Shown piece by piece: positions 1-7,891 of a stretch of 64,000 nucleotides of DNA. A model generated the notes under the pieces. It was not told the DNA's origin and ran no database searches. It saw nothing but the letters and a program-made list of their open reading frames with translations. Made by a program: the position numbers and the translations under genes. Where the stretch lies: positions 62,001-126,000 of the forward strand of contig NZ_BAAAFX010000006.1 in assembly GCF_039523755.1 (NCBI RefSeq), read 5' to 3'. This DNA comes from Tatumella terrea. GTDB lineage: Bacteria > Pseudomonadota > Gammaproteobacteria > Enterobacterales > Enterobacteriaceae. Positions within the stretch are counted from its first letter, which is position 1. Each line of letters begins with the position of its first letter.

Positions 1-664
1 AGTACAGATGCGGACGGATGCCGCCGCTGAGCATATGGTTACGGTTAAACATCAGGTGCTGCGGCGTGATAGTCGCGGCGATATGATGTTCTTCACTGCT
101 GACAAACTGGGCCGCATCCCGGGTGGTGATATGTTCCATCACAATCCGCAACTCAGGAAACTGGCGGCGGAGCGGGATTAGCACCTGATCTATGAATTGT
201 GCTTCACGATCAAAAATATCAATATGGGCGTCGGTCACTTCACCATGGATCAGTAATGGCATACCGATAGCCTGCATGCGCTCCAGCACCTTCGCAATAT
301 GCTGAACACTGGTAACACCGTGGCTGGAATTGGTGGTCGCATGGGCCGGATAAAGCTTGGCCGCCGTAAAGACCTTCTCTTTAAAACCTGTCTCGATTTC
401 GTCCGGGTCCAGAGAGTCGGTCAAATAACAAGTCATCAGGGGCTGAAAGCGATGTGCCGCTGGCGTCGCGGCCAGGATACGTTCACGATAGGCTTTCGCG
501 GCGGCAACGGACGTGACCGGGGGCACCAGGTTGGGCATGACGATCGCCCGCGCAAAAACATCACTGGTATACGGCAGGACGGTATTGAGCATTTCATCGT
601 CACGTAAATGAATATGCCAGTCATCGGGGCGGCGTAAAGTGATTGTATCTGGGTGAAGAGTCAT
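1..664 (-). CDS. pyrC: Dihydroorotase PyrC (N-terminal part, cut by window edge)
   Basis: PyrC interconverts carbamoyl-aspartate and dihydroorotate in the cytosolic pyrimidine pathway. Translating the minus strand from ATG 664 gives MTLHPDTITLRRPDDWHIH, with the metal-binding HxH pair at about residues 17-19. The AKLYPA segment that carries the carboxylated metal-bridging lysine and an NSSHGV stretch follow, and the ITPQHLMFNR segment lies close to the window edge. The frame stays open to base 1, so about 220 residues are visible and the C-terminal third is missing. An overlapping ATG 4 nt upstream is out of frame. A GGAG lies 8 nt before the chosen ATG. The gene reads away from yceB, as in other enterics. 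Confidence 0.96.
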   Translation of the reverse strand, partial: MTLHPDTITLRRPDDWHIHLRDDEMLNTVLPYTSDVFARAIVMPNLVPPVTSVAAAKAYRERILAATPAAHRFQPLMTCYLTDSLDPDEIETGFKEKVFTAAKLYPAHATTNSSHGVTSVQHIAKVLERMQAIGMPLLIHGEVTDAHIDIFDREAQFIDQVLIPLRRQFPELRIVMEHITTRDAAQFVSSEEHHIAATITPQHLMFNRNHMLSGGIRPHLY

Positions 665-704
665 GCATCGGGCTCCGGCGTCAATGAATAAAGGTGGGAT
701 TTAA

Positions 705-730
705 CCGGGGAGTAAGGATAAAGCTCCCCG
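705..730 (-). other. Hairpin in the yceB-pyrC gap
   Basis: Complementary arms GGGGAG (707-712) and CTCCCC (724-729) enclose an 11-nt loop. On the minus strand the hairpin lies about 43 nt upstream of the pyrC start and after the yceB stop. E. coli pyrC is controlled by a leader hairpin that hides its ribosome-binding site, but this one is too far from the start codon to do that directly. There is no T-run after it, so it is a poor terminator. Its function is not assigned. Confidence 0.3.
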
Positions 731-792
731 CGCCGGAATGCACATGTTTTTTCGCGTGATTGATGCCGTCAGCAGAAATGACTGCCCTGGCC

Positions 793-1356
793 TTAACGGG
801 TGAGTGAAATCACTAATTCACCCGGCCTGACTTCCAGCCCCTGTGCCAGTTTTTTCGCCATGGCTTCCCCGGTACTGTGATCTGCATTCAGAACATACGC
901 AGGATGTGTCCTGAAATAGTCCTGCAGTGACTGGTTCAGCACCGGCATCAGCGCATTAACCGCCTGTTGCAGTTTGTCCGGCCGGACCTGGCTGTCAGTC
1001 ACCTGCAGATCCTGCAGATAGATGGCGCCCTGCTCCGGGTTATATACCGGTTGGGCTTTCATCTTCAGGAAAATATCGGCGTTCTGCTGACCAAACAGCG
1101 ACTGTAATTTCAGACTGGCTTTCCCGGAGAGGGTCATCTTACCGGGTTCTTCACGACCGATGGCAGACTGTAAGTCCGTCAGGGTAATATGTGCGGTGGC
1201 GAGGCCGTTCACACCGATATCTTTCTCATAATTGTCATGTTTCTGCAGCGCCTGATTCACTTCCTGTTCCGTAATGGTATAGCGGGCCAGATGGTCACAG
1301 GCACTCAGTAACAGAACACTGAACAGTAACGGTACAAACAGAATAACCTTACGCAT
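793..1356 (-). CDS. yceB: YceB-like DUF1439 outer-membrane lipoprotein
   Basis: This 187-residue protein has a type II signal peptide: MRK, a hydrophobic stretch and the lipobox LLSAC with the acylated Cys at residue 20. The second residue after Cys is His, not Asp, so Lol-dependent export to the outer membrane is expected. The mature part matches YceB (DUF1439), a lipoprotein of about 186 residues with no established function. The segments ATAHITLTDLQSAIGREEPGK and LFGQQNADIFLKMKA are typical. It lies directly upstream of pyrC on the same strand, as in E. coli, but grxB and mdtH, which neighbour yceB there, are absent. Confidence 0.9.
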   Translation of the reverse strand: MRKVILFVPLLFSVLLLSACDHLARYTITEQEVNQALQKHDNYEKDIGVNGLATAHITLTDLQSAIGREEPGKMTLSGKASLKLQSLFGQQNADIFLKMKAQPVYNPEQGAIYLQDLQVTDSQVRPDKLQQAVNALMPVLNQSLQDYFRTHPAYVLNADHSTGEAMAKKLAQGLEVRPGELVISLTR

Positions 1357-1636
1357 TTTTCCTCACTTACCGGGAATGTTATTAGGCGGACTCCGGCATT
1401 TTGCCTGACTCCGGCCGGGGTGTATATCTCAGCGGGTCCGATATTCCCGGCGATACCGGACCGTGGCAACGATCACTATGGGCGACAGCCTGAAATATCC
1501 CTTCGCCACATAAAGTGATGCGTTTTTAATGGGATAAACCGCCTGACGGGTTTAACATAGCAGGCTTACACCGCCACCGGCACGGAGCAACGCGTGATGG
1601 CGCTATTCTCCGGGGGATCTATTTTAGGGAGCGTTT

Positions 1637-2227
1637 ATGTTCGGATATCGCAGTATGGCACCACGGGTGAGTCTGACCACCGATCGCATGGTTGTACGCC
1701 TGATTAACGAGCGTGATGCGTGGCGGATGGCAGACTATTATGCCGGTAACCGTGACTATCTTCTGCCCTGGGAGCCTATCCGGGACCAAAGCTACTTTCA
1801 GCCGTCCGGTTGGCAGACGCGGCTATCGATCATGGCTGAACAGCAACGACAGGGCGCGGCTTATTATTTTATTCTGACGGATCCCGCCAGTGAAGAAGTC
1901 ATGGGCGTTGCCAATTTCAGTAATGTGGTACGCGGATGTTTTCATGCCTGTTATCTGGGGTATTCGCTGGGTGAAAACTGGCAGGGGCAAGGACTGATGC
2001 AGGAAGCATTACAATCGACTCTTCGCTATATGCAGCGTCAGCAGAAAATTCATCGCATTATGGCTAACTATATGCCCCGTAATCAGCGCAGTGGTAACCT
2101 GCTGGCGCGGCTGGGATTTGAAAAAGAAGGCTATGCCCGGGAATACCTGCTGATTAACGGGGTCTGGGAAGATCATGTGCTTACCGCCCTGACCTGGAAA
2201 GAGGGTACGGCGGACAAGTACCGCTGA
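1637..2227 (+). CDS. rimJ: Ribosomal protein S5 N-terminal acetyltransferase RimJ
   Basis: RimJ is a GNAT-fold enzyme that transfers acetyl from acetyl-CoA to the N-terminal alanine of ribosomal protein S5. The 196-residue protein is close to E. coli RimJ (194) and begins MFGYRS. Family blocks are visible: GVANFSNVVRG, ACYLGYSLGENWQGQGLM (the acetyl-CoA binding loop) and the NQRSGNLLARLGFEKEGYA helix. A GGGAG sits 5 nt before the ATG. In E. coli yceH lies between rimJ and murJ; here only 125 bp separate them. Confidence 0.96.
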   Translation: MFGYRSMAPRVSLTTDRMVVRLINERDAWRMADYYAGNRDYLLPWEPIRDQSYFQPSGWQTRLSIMAEQQRQGAAYYFILTDPASEEVMGVANFSNVVRGCFHACYLGYSLGENWQGQGLMQEALQSTLRYMQRQQKIHRIMANYMPRNQRSGNLLARLGFEKEGYAREYLLINGVWEDHVLTALTWKEGTADKYR

Positions 2228-2291
2228 ATCATGCCTTGTAACAAACAGTACTGGTCATTTTTATCCGGGGCAGTAGACTAACGCCGGCACA

Positions 2292-2311
2292 CCGGGAGAG
2301 TTATCTCCCGG
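2292..2311 (+). terminator. Perfect inverted repeat between rimJ and murJ
   Basis: CCGGGAGA and TCTCCCGG form an 8-bp perfect stem with a GTTA loop. There is no T-run on either side, so it may be a weak terminator or an mRNA end-protecting hairpin. It stands where yceH is found in E. coli. Confidence 0.35.
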
Positions 2312-2352
2312 AAGGGACATAAATGTCAAAATAGCAGGATGTCAGACACACT

Positions 2353-3891
2353 ATGAATTTGCTCAAATCACTGGCTCAGGTCAGTTCAATGACGTTATTT
2401 TCCCGTATCCTGGGGTTTGCCCGGGATGCCATCGTCGCCAGAGTCTTTGGTGCAGGCATGGCCACGGATGCGTTCTTTGTGGCATTTAAACTGCCAAATC
2501 TGTTAAGACGTATCTTTGCTGAAGGCGCATTCTCGCAAGCCTTTGTGCCTATCCTGGCCGAATATAAAAATACGCAGGGTGAGGAAGCGACCCGTATTTT
2601 TGTCTCTTATATCTCCGGACTTCTGACGCTGGTGCTGGCCGTAGTCACTCTGCTGGGGATGCTGGCCGCTCCCTGGGTTATCTATATTACGGCTCCCGGC
2701 TTTGCGGATACCGCCGATAAATTTGCGCTGACCACGTCACTGCTGCGTGTGACGTTTCCCTATATTCTGCTGATCTCACTGGCTTCGCTGGTGGGCGCCA
2801 TCCTGAATACCTGGAACCGCTTTTCGGTGCCTGCATTTGCCCCGACGCTGCTGAACATCAGTATGATTTTCTTTGCACTGGTCGCCACGCCCTGGTTCCA
2901 TCCCCACATCATGGCCCTGGCCTGGGCTATCGTCGCCGGCGGCGTGCTGCAACTGGGGTATCAGTTACCCCATTTACGTAAAATCGGGATGCTGGTCCTG
3001 CCGCGGATCAATCTGCAGGATACCGGGGTCTGGCGTGTTTTACGACAGATGGGACCGGCGATCCTCGGGGTCTCGGTCAGCCAGATTTCCCTGATCATTA
3101 ACACGATCTTTGCTTCCTTCCTGGCCTCCGGGTCGGTCTCCTGGATGTATTATGCTGACCGTCTGATGGAGTTTCCTTCCGGAGTGCTGGGCGTCGCGCT
3201 GGGAACTATCCTGCTGCCGTCATTATCACGCAGTTTTTCCAGCGGTAATTTAAAAGAGTATTCGCATCTGATGGATTGGGGGTTGCGTCTGTGTCTGTTA
3301 CTGGCCATCCCCAGTTCGGTGGCCATCGGTATCCTGGCCGGTCCGTTGGTCTCAGCCCTCTTTCAGTATGGTAAGTTCAACGCCTTTGATGCATTGATGA
3401 CCCAGCATGCACTGGTGGCTTATGCGGTCGGTCTGGTCGGAGTGATCGTGGTAAAAGTGCTGGCTCCCGGATTCTATTCGCGTCAGGACATTAAAACCCC
3501 GGTAAAAATTGCCATTGTTACCCTGATATCCACACAGTTAATGAACCTGATGTTTATCGGACCACTGAAGCATGCCGGATTATCTTTATCTATCGGTCTG
3601 GCCGCCTGCCTGAATGCCTCACTGCTGTTCTGGCAACTGCGTAAGAAAAACTTCTTCCAGCCTCAGCCCGGCTGGTACAGTTTTCTGAGCCGGCTTATCC
3701 TTGCGGTGATCATTATGGCGGTGGTGTTATGCGCCGTGCTGCACTTTATGCCCTCCTGGGGTGAAGGCAAAATGGTCTGGCGTATTTTGCGCCTGATGGG
3801 CGTGTGTGCGCTGGGCGGTTTTGCCTACTTTGCCAGCCTGGCGGCTTTTGGCTTCCGTCTGAGGGACTTTTCCCGCCGCAGTGTTCAGTAA
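2353..3891 (+). CDS. murJ: Lipid II flippase MurJ
   Basis: MurJ (MviN) flips undecaprenyl-linked peptidoglycan precursor lipid II across the inner membrane. The protein has 512 residues (E. coli 511) and an alternating hydrophobic pattern consistent with 14 membrane segments of the MOP superfamily. The essential charged residues are present: Arg18 and Arg24 (SRILGFARDA) and Arg52-Arg53 in LPNLLRRIFAEGAFSQAF. The conserved PSGVLGVALGTILLPSLS loop is intact. The gene is followed by a long non-coding stretch with tandem repeats, then the convergent flgN. Confidence 0.98.
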   Translation: MNLLKSLAQVSSMTLFSRILGFARDAIVARVFGAGMATDAFFVAFKLPNLLRRIFAEGAFSQAFVPILAEYKNTQGEEATRIFVSYISGLLTLVLAVVTLLGMLAAPWVIYITAPGFADTADKFALTTSLLRVTFPYILLISLASLVGAILNTWNRFSVPAFAPTLLNISMIFFALVATPWFHPHIMALAWAIVAGGVLQLGYQLPHLRKIGMLVLPRINLQDTGVWRVLRQMGPAILGVSVSQISLIINTIFASFLASGSVSWMYYADRLMEFPSGVLGVALGTILLPSLSRSFSSGNLKEYSHLMDWGLRLCLLLAIPSSVAIGILAGPLVSALFQYGKFNAFDALMTQHALVAYAVGLVGVIVVKVLAPGFYSRQDIKTPVKIAIVTLISTQLMNLMFIGPLKHAGLSLSIGLAACLNASLLFWQLRKKNFFQPQPGWYSFLSRLILAVIIMAVVLCAVLHFMPSWGEGKMVWRILRLMGVCALGGFAYFASLAAFGFRLRDFSRRSVQ

Positions 3892-4125
3892 CTTATCATC
3901 ACCGCGCTGCGGCTTACCCTGCTCAGGGTGGGCCGTAGCGGCATCTGCCATCTTGCAGTCAATCTTATTTCTTCTCAGTAGTACCCCTTCCTGGTGTCCG
4001 TCCTGTCTTCCGCCTGAGATCTATTCACCACGTCGCTCCCCGTTCTGTTTGCACATAGCGGAGAGGGCTTAGCCCGTTCACCCCCGGTCTGTCCGGTCAG
4101 CTTCTGATGACCGCGGAACCGGACC
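3892..4125. other. Non-coding stretch after murJ
   Basis: I see no gene here. Short open frames on both strands lack family resemblance or ribosome sites. There is no clear terminator with a T-run after murJ. The stretch leads into the 106-bp tandem repeat. Confidence 0.5.
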
Positions 4126-4128
4126 TCC

Positions 4129-4497
4129 ATGCAGTGCATAGCTTACTGTTGAGGGATGGCCGGAGTTGGGCCGGATGAGCCCTCCGCAGCGTCCTGGCCG
4201 GGGCGGTCGCCGGTGACGGGAATACGGTTCTCCATGCAGTGCATAGCTTACTGTTGAGGGATGGCCGGAGTTGGAGCCGGATTATCCCTCCGCAGCGTCC
4301 TGGCCGGGGCAGTCGCCGGTGACGGGAATACGGTTCTCCATGCAGTGCATAGCTTACTGTTGAGGGATGGCCGGAGTTGGAGCCGGATTAGCCCTCCGCA
4401 GCGTCCTGGCCGGGGCAGTCGCCGGTGACGGGAATACGGACCTCCATGCAGTGCATAGCTTACTGTTGAGGGATGGCCGGGACAGTCTCCGGTGAGC
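4129..4497. repeat. Tandem repeat, 106-bp unit, about 3.5 copies
   Basis: Copies begin at 4129, 4234, 4340 and 4446, each with ATGCAGTGCAT, a 5-bp-arm palindrome around one base. They continue with a conserved AGCTTACTGTTGAGGGATGG. Spacing is 105, 106 and 106 bp; the first unit lacks one A (TTGGGCC instead of TTGGAGCC). The three full units differ at only a few positions. The fourth lacks about 40 bp between two GGCCGG microrepeats and then resumes with a diverged AGTCTCCGGTGA end. The repeat fills the gap between the convergent genes murJ and flgN and encodes no recognisable protein. Confidence 0.92.
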
Positions 4498-4718
4498 GTT
4501 TGCCGGTTGTATTTTTTCGGGCGGGTAAGGTGCTGACAGGGTTACACCAGGTCTGCGATGATGGTTACGGGCAACAGGGGGGCCGGGAGAGGGCCGACAG
4601 GCCACTGAGCGCAGGGGCGGTTCAGATTGCACGCGGGCAGCGGGGATGCTCCGGCGGAAGGCTCGTCAGCAGGGAGGACTGGCTGGCATCGGATTCCGGC
4701 GGGCGAAGAGACCTGCGG

Positions 4719-5138
4719 TTATCTCCCCTGGCCATCCGGCCCATACAGTGCTTGTGTCTGCAACGGATGAAGCAGAGTCAGGGCCTGTGCGGTCCGGTCC
4801 ATTTGCTGTTGGAGTAACAGTGCGGTGTGCTGATTCATTTGCTGTAATTCCGTCACCCGCAGATGGATCTGCTGCCAGCGGGCGTGTAATGCACTCTCCC
4901 GCAGATACGGAGCCTGCAGACCGGCCGCAGTGCCTGCGTTCATCCGCTGTTTATCGAGATAGTCCAGCGTGTTCAGTGCAGCCTGTTTATCTTCTGCCAG
5001 GTTCTGTAGCCGGTAACTGTCCGGGTGGGCGGATATCAGTTGTTGCTGTTCTGCCAGCATCATCTCTTTCAGTGAGCCGAGTAATTGCTGCATATCAGAT
5101 AATATATCCGGCAGCGGAGGGCGGAAATCAGTCTTCAT
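4719..5138 (-). CDS. flgN: Flagellar export chaperone FlgN
   Basis: FlgN is the cytosolic type III export chaperone for the hook-filament junction proteins FlgK and FlgL. From ATG 5138 it has 139 residues (E. coli 138), mostly helical, with the family signature LQQMNQHTALLLQQQMDRTAQAL followed by LYGPDGQ near the C-terminus. The upstream GTG at 5153 would lie deeper inside flgM; the ATG gives the 11-nt flgM-flgN overlap and the expected length. It is the last gene of the minus-strand flgA-flgM-flgN group. Confidence 0.88.
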   Translation of the reverse strand: MKTDFRPPLPDILSDMQQLLGSLKEMMLAEQQQLISAHPDSYRLQNLAEDKQAALNTLDYLDKQRMNAGTAAGLQAPYLRESALHARWQQIHLRVTELQQMNQHTALLLQQQMDRTAQALTLLHPLQTQALYGPDGQGR

Positions 5139-5427
5139 CCGGGCCGTTTGCACTCAGGGTTCGCAGTAATCCGGCGGCAATTTTACTGCTGTCGGCGCGG
5201 TAAGTGCCGCTGCTTATGGATTCACGCAGGGCATCGACCTTTTCTGAACGAATATCCTGACCGGAGTGAGTCCGGAGTGCCGTCATTGCCTGGCTCAGGG
5301 TAAAGTGAGTTGCCGCGGAGGGCTGTTCACTGGCACCGGGCTTCAGGTGCCTGGCAAGGCCGCGTTGCATCAGTTGTGGTTCAGCGGGCCGGATAGCGGA
5401 TACCGCGTGTGTTTTATTAATACTCAT
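5128..5427 (-). CDS. flgM: Anti-sigma-28 factor FlgM
   Basis: FlgM binds and inhibits sigma-28 (FliA) until the hook-basal body is finished and FlgM is exported. From ATG 5427 (MSINKTHAVSAI) it has 99 residues, against 97 in E. coli. An in-frame start 15 nt further upstream lacks family support. The N-terminal half is low-complexity and disordered. The C-terminal half has the sigma-binding helices: DIRSEKVDALRESISSGTY and SSKIAAGLL. A GGAG lies 9 nt before the ATG. A sigma-28 promoter lies just upstream and flgN overlaps the 3' end. Confidence 0.9.
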   Translation of the reverse strand: MSINKTHAVSAIRPAEPQLMQRGLARHLKPGASEQPSAATHFTLSQAMTALRTHSGQDIRSEKVDALRESISSGTYRADSSKIAAGLLRTLSANGPDED

Positions 5428-5480
5428 AAGTGACTTCTCCACTGCCGAAAGAGCGCCCGGAGTCCCGGGGGGTATCCATT

Positions 5481-5507
5481 TTATCGGCTACCGATAACAA
5501 AACATTA
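5481..5507 (-). promoter_or_regulatory. Sigma-28 (FliA) promoter of flgM
   Basis: On the minus strand TAATGTTT (5507-5500) is followed after 11 nt by GCCGATAA (5488-5481). The sigma-28 consensus is TAAAGTTT-N11-GCCGATAA, so 15 of 16 positions match at the exact spacing. It begins about 54 nt upstream of the flgM start, between flgA and flgM. This matches the known class 3 promoter that lets FliA make its own inhibitor. Confidence 0.88.
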
Positions 5508-5519
5508 GCGTATCACGCG

Positions 5520-6173
5520 TTAATTTGTTGCTGCCTGCAGCACGCCCTGATCATCAACGGTCGCGACGATCAGTTGCCCTGCCGGGGTACGGACCCGGAC
5601 CTGGTCGCCGGTAGCCGCGTTATTCAGTGCCTTACCTGCCGTGGCGGCACTGAAACCAGGTCCCTGAACAATCACCCGCACATTATCGCCATTGCGTACC
5701 CGCCAGGGTTTACGCAGCAGACTGGTCAGTATCACTTTTCCCGGACTGAGATTTTGTAAGGCAATGGCCGGCAGCGCGGAGGATATGTCCAGCAGCACCC
5801 GGGCCGGTAACCTGTCCAGGCGGCCCTGACAAGGAGTGAGTTGCGCCAGAGTGACTTCGCTGCCCCGGGGGATCCTCTGGCGCGCCACATAATAGGTGCC
5901 GGTGACCGCCACCACGACCTGCAGAAAATGTCTTGACCGTCCGCACTGTGCCGTAAGGGTGAGGTTTCCCCAACGCCGGCTATTACCGGGCAATGAAAAT
6001 TCCGGCGCAGGGCAGTCCGGCCACTGTCCGGGCGGGGTACGGACGGTCACTTCTGTCTGGCTGGCATAGAGCGGATCACGCTGGCGGAAGAATTGTGTCA
6101 CCTGCTGTGGCAGGGTATCCGCCCATGCACCGATGGATAACAGTATCAGAAGGAGTATCAGGCTCTTATTCAT
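5520..6173 (-). CDS. flgA: Flagellar P-ring assembly chaperone FlgA
   Basis: FlgA is a periplasmic chaperone for polymerisation of the P-ring protein FlgI. From ATG 6173 it has 217 residues (E. coli 219). It starts with a Sec signal peptide MNKSLILLLILLSIGAWA, with likely cleavage before DTLPQ. The C-terminal SAF-type domain shows GTYYVARQRIPRGSEVTLAQL and VRNGDNVRVIVQG. The open frame extends upstream to 6242, but only the chosen ATG gives a signal peptide. It is divergent from flgB. Confidence 0.92.
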   Translation of the reverse strand: MNKSLILLLILLSIGAWADTLPQQVTQFFRQRDPLYASQTEVTVRTPPGQWPDCPAPEFSLPGNSRRWGNLTLTAQCGRSRHFLQVVVAVTGTYYVARQRIPRGSEVTLAQLTPCQGRLDRLPARVLLDISSALPAIALQNLSPGKVILTSLLRKPWRVRNGDNVRVIVQGPGFSAATAGKALNNAATGDQVRVRTPAGQLIVATVDDQGVLQAATN

Positions 6174-6334
6174 AGGCGTGACCGGAAAATAGTCTGGTAT
6201 TTCAATTAATTCTAAACACCCCTGGCCGTCTTCAAACAGCAAAATAACCCTGTTTTTTCCGGCTATTCCACCGATTTCGCTGTCCTCTGTCCGCGTATTC
6301 TACAGGCATGTTACCGGGAAAACGGAGAGCAGTT
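6174..6334. promoter_or_regulatory. Divergent flgA/flgB control region
   Basis: This 161-bp gap separates the divergent flgA and flgB genes. In enterics the equivalent region carries class 2 promoters driven by sigma-70 with FlhDC bound between them. It is AT-rich in its left part (TTTCAATTAATTCTAAAC). I cannot place FlhDC boxes or -10/-35 elements with confidence. Confidence 0.45.
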
Positions 6335-6745
6335 ATGTCCGACAGACTGGACGCGGAGATGGGATTTGCCAGGGAAGCGATTAACCTGCGTGAGCTGCGG
6401 CAGAAGGTGCTGGCGTCGAATATTGCCAATGCGGATACCCCGGGGTATCAGGCACGGGATATTGATTTCTCAGCTCAGCTGACCCGGGCCCTTGCGCGGG
6501 GACGGGCCGCTGAACCTGCGTTATCGCTGACACTGACTGCGGGCCAGCATATCCCGGCGGTGGCCCGGCCGGTGATATTGCCTCACCTGCTGTACCGGGT
6601 GCCGGACCAGCCTGCAGCAGACGGTAATACCGTCGATATGGACCGGGAAAGGGTGCAGTTTGCAGATAACAGTGTCCGGTATCAGACCGATCTCACTCTG
6701 TTATCCGCCAGGATTAAACAAATGATGAGTGTCATGCAAGGATGA
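6335..6745 (+). CDS. flgB: Proximal rod protein FlgB
   Basis: FlgB is a proximal rod subunit of the flagellar basal body, exported by the flagellar type III system. It has 136 residues from ATG 6335 (MSDRLDAEMGF), with GGAG 7 nt upstream. The open frame extends upstream to 6308, but the chosen start matches the family. The rod-protein N-terminal motif LASNIANADTPGYQARDIDF is at about residues 31-50. NTVDMDRERVQFADNSVRYQ precedes the C-terminal helix. It is the first gene of the flgB-J run, 7 nt before flgC. Confidence 0.96.
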   Translation: MSDRLDAEMGFAREAINLRELRQKVLASNIANADTPGYQARDIDFSAQLTRALARGRAAEPALSLTLTAGQHIPAVARPVILPHLLYRVPDQPAADGNTVDMDRERVQFADNSVRYQTDLTLLSARIKQMMSVMQG

Positions 6746-6752
6746 TAAGCCA

Positions 6753-7157
6753 ATGAGCTTACTGAGTATTTTTGATATATCCGGCTCGGCGCTGAGTGCA
6801 CAGTCTCAGCGACTGAATGTCAGCGCCAGTAACCTGGCGAACTCGGAAAGCCGGGTCGGGCCGGACGGACAGCCATACCGTGCGAAACAGGTGATTTTCC
6901 GGCCTGACAATGTGCAGCAGAACGGTATTGGCGGGGTGCATGTGGCGCAGGTCATCGATGATCCCTCACCGATGAAGTTGCGTTATGCCCCGGGGGATCC
7001 GATGGCAGACAGCAACGGGTATATCCGTATGCCGAATGTGGATGTGGTGGCCGAGACCGTTAACACCTTGTCTGCGTCACGAAGTTACCAGGCCAACGTG
7101 GAAGTGATGAATACCGTTAAAAGCCTGATGATGAAAACACTGACCCTGGGTCAGTAA
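6753..7157 (+). CDS. flgC: Proximal rod protein FlgC
   Basis: FlgC is a rod subunit of the flagellar driveshaft. It has 134 residues from ATG 6753 (MSLLSIFDISGSAL), the same length as in E. coli. The N-terminal helix AQSQRLNVSASNLAN and the C-terminal SASRSYQANVEVMN and MMKTLTLGQ signatures are intact. An upstream in-frame start at 6729 lies inside flgB and adds residues absent from the family. It is separated from flgD by 12 nt. Confidence 0.97.
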   Translation: MSLLSIFDISGSALSAQSQRLNVSASNLANSESRVGPDGQPYRAKQVIFRPDNVQQNGIGGVHVAQVIDDPSPMKLRYAPGDPMADSNGYIRMPNVDVVAETVNTLSASRSYQANVEVMNTVKSLMMKTLTLGQ

Positions 7158-7169
7158 GCGGAGAGTTCC

Positions 7170-7874
7170 ATGAGTAGCACAGCCACTGTCGGCAGCATTT
7201 TGCCTTCGCCCGCGATGCAGCGGGCAGGGAGTCCGGGGGGCGGCGACGGAACGTCCGCTGAGGATTTACAGAATCAGTTTATGACCATGCTGATTGCCCA
7301 GTTGAAGAATCAGGACCCGACGAATCCGATGGATAACAGCCAGCTGACGTCTCAGCTGGCACAAATCAATACTCTGAGTGGTATCGAGAAGTTAAACGGT
7401 ACGCTGGCTTCCATTTCCGGACAAATTAATACCAGTCAGTCCATGCAAAATACCCTGCTGATCGGTCATGGGGTGATGGTGCCGGGCGATGTGATTCTGG
7501 CCGGTAAAACCGGGGAAGAGGGCGATGATACCACCACGACAACCCCGTTCGGGCTGGAGACGTCGGCCAGTGCTTCGGATGTTGTGGCAACCATTAAGGA
7601 CAAAGACGGCAACACCGTGGCCACACTGTACCCCGGCAGTATGACTGCCGGGGTACACAGTTTTCAGTGGGACGGTACCACCGACGATGGGGACCCCGTG
7701 CCGGCAGGACAATACACCGTGAGTTTCACGGCCACCGACGGGGATACCCCGGTCGATGTCACCAGCCTGTGCTATGCCGTGGTGAATGGCGTCAATCCGG
7801 GGGACTACGGGACCACGCTGGATTTAGGTAATTACGGTACGACCACACTGGATCAGATCCGTCAGATCCTTTAA
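7170..7874 (+). CDS. flgD: Hook-capping protein FlgD
   Basis: FlgD forms the temporary cap under which hook subunits polymerise. The 234-residue protein has the N-terminal export and cap segment FMTMLIAQLKNQDPTNPMDNS at about residues 37-57, followed by QLTSQLAQINTLSGIEKLN. Its C-terminal half has the Ig-like domain (HSFQWDGTTDDGDPVPAGQY). The central linker, EEGDDTTTTTPFG, is acidic and threonine-rich. GGAG precedes the ATG by 5 nt. Confidence 0.96.
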   Translation: MSSTATVGSILPSPAMQRAGSPGGGDGTSAEDLQNQFMTMLIAQLKNQDPTNPMDNSQLTSQLAQINTLSGIEKLNGTLASISGQINTSQSMQNTLLIGHGVMVPGDVILAGKTGEEGDDTTTTTPFGLETSASASDVVATIKDKDGNTVATLYPGSMTAGVHSFQWDGTTDDGDPVPAGQYTVSFTATDGDTPVDVTSLCYAVVNGVNPGDYGTTLDLGNYGTTTLDQIRQIL

Positions 7875-7891
7875 CCGACACAGGAGTCATT

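Noticed and set aside
740..775. PurR-like operator upstream of pyrC (ACGCGAAAAAACATG)
   Set aside because: It lacks the palindromic ACGCAAACGTTTGCGT pattern, and it lies more than 75 bp from the pyrC start.
4473..5203. Plus-strand frames of 114 and 185 residues opposite flgN and the repeat
   Set aside because: They overlap flgN and the tandem repeat, show no known domain, and look like shadow frames of GC-rich DNA.
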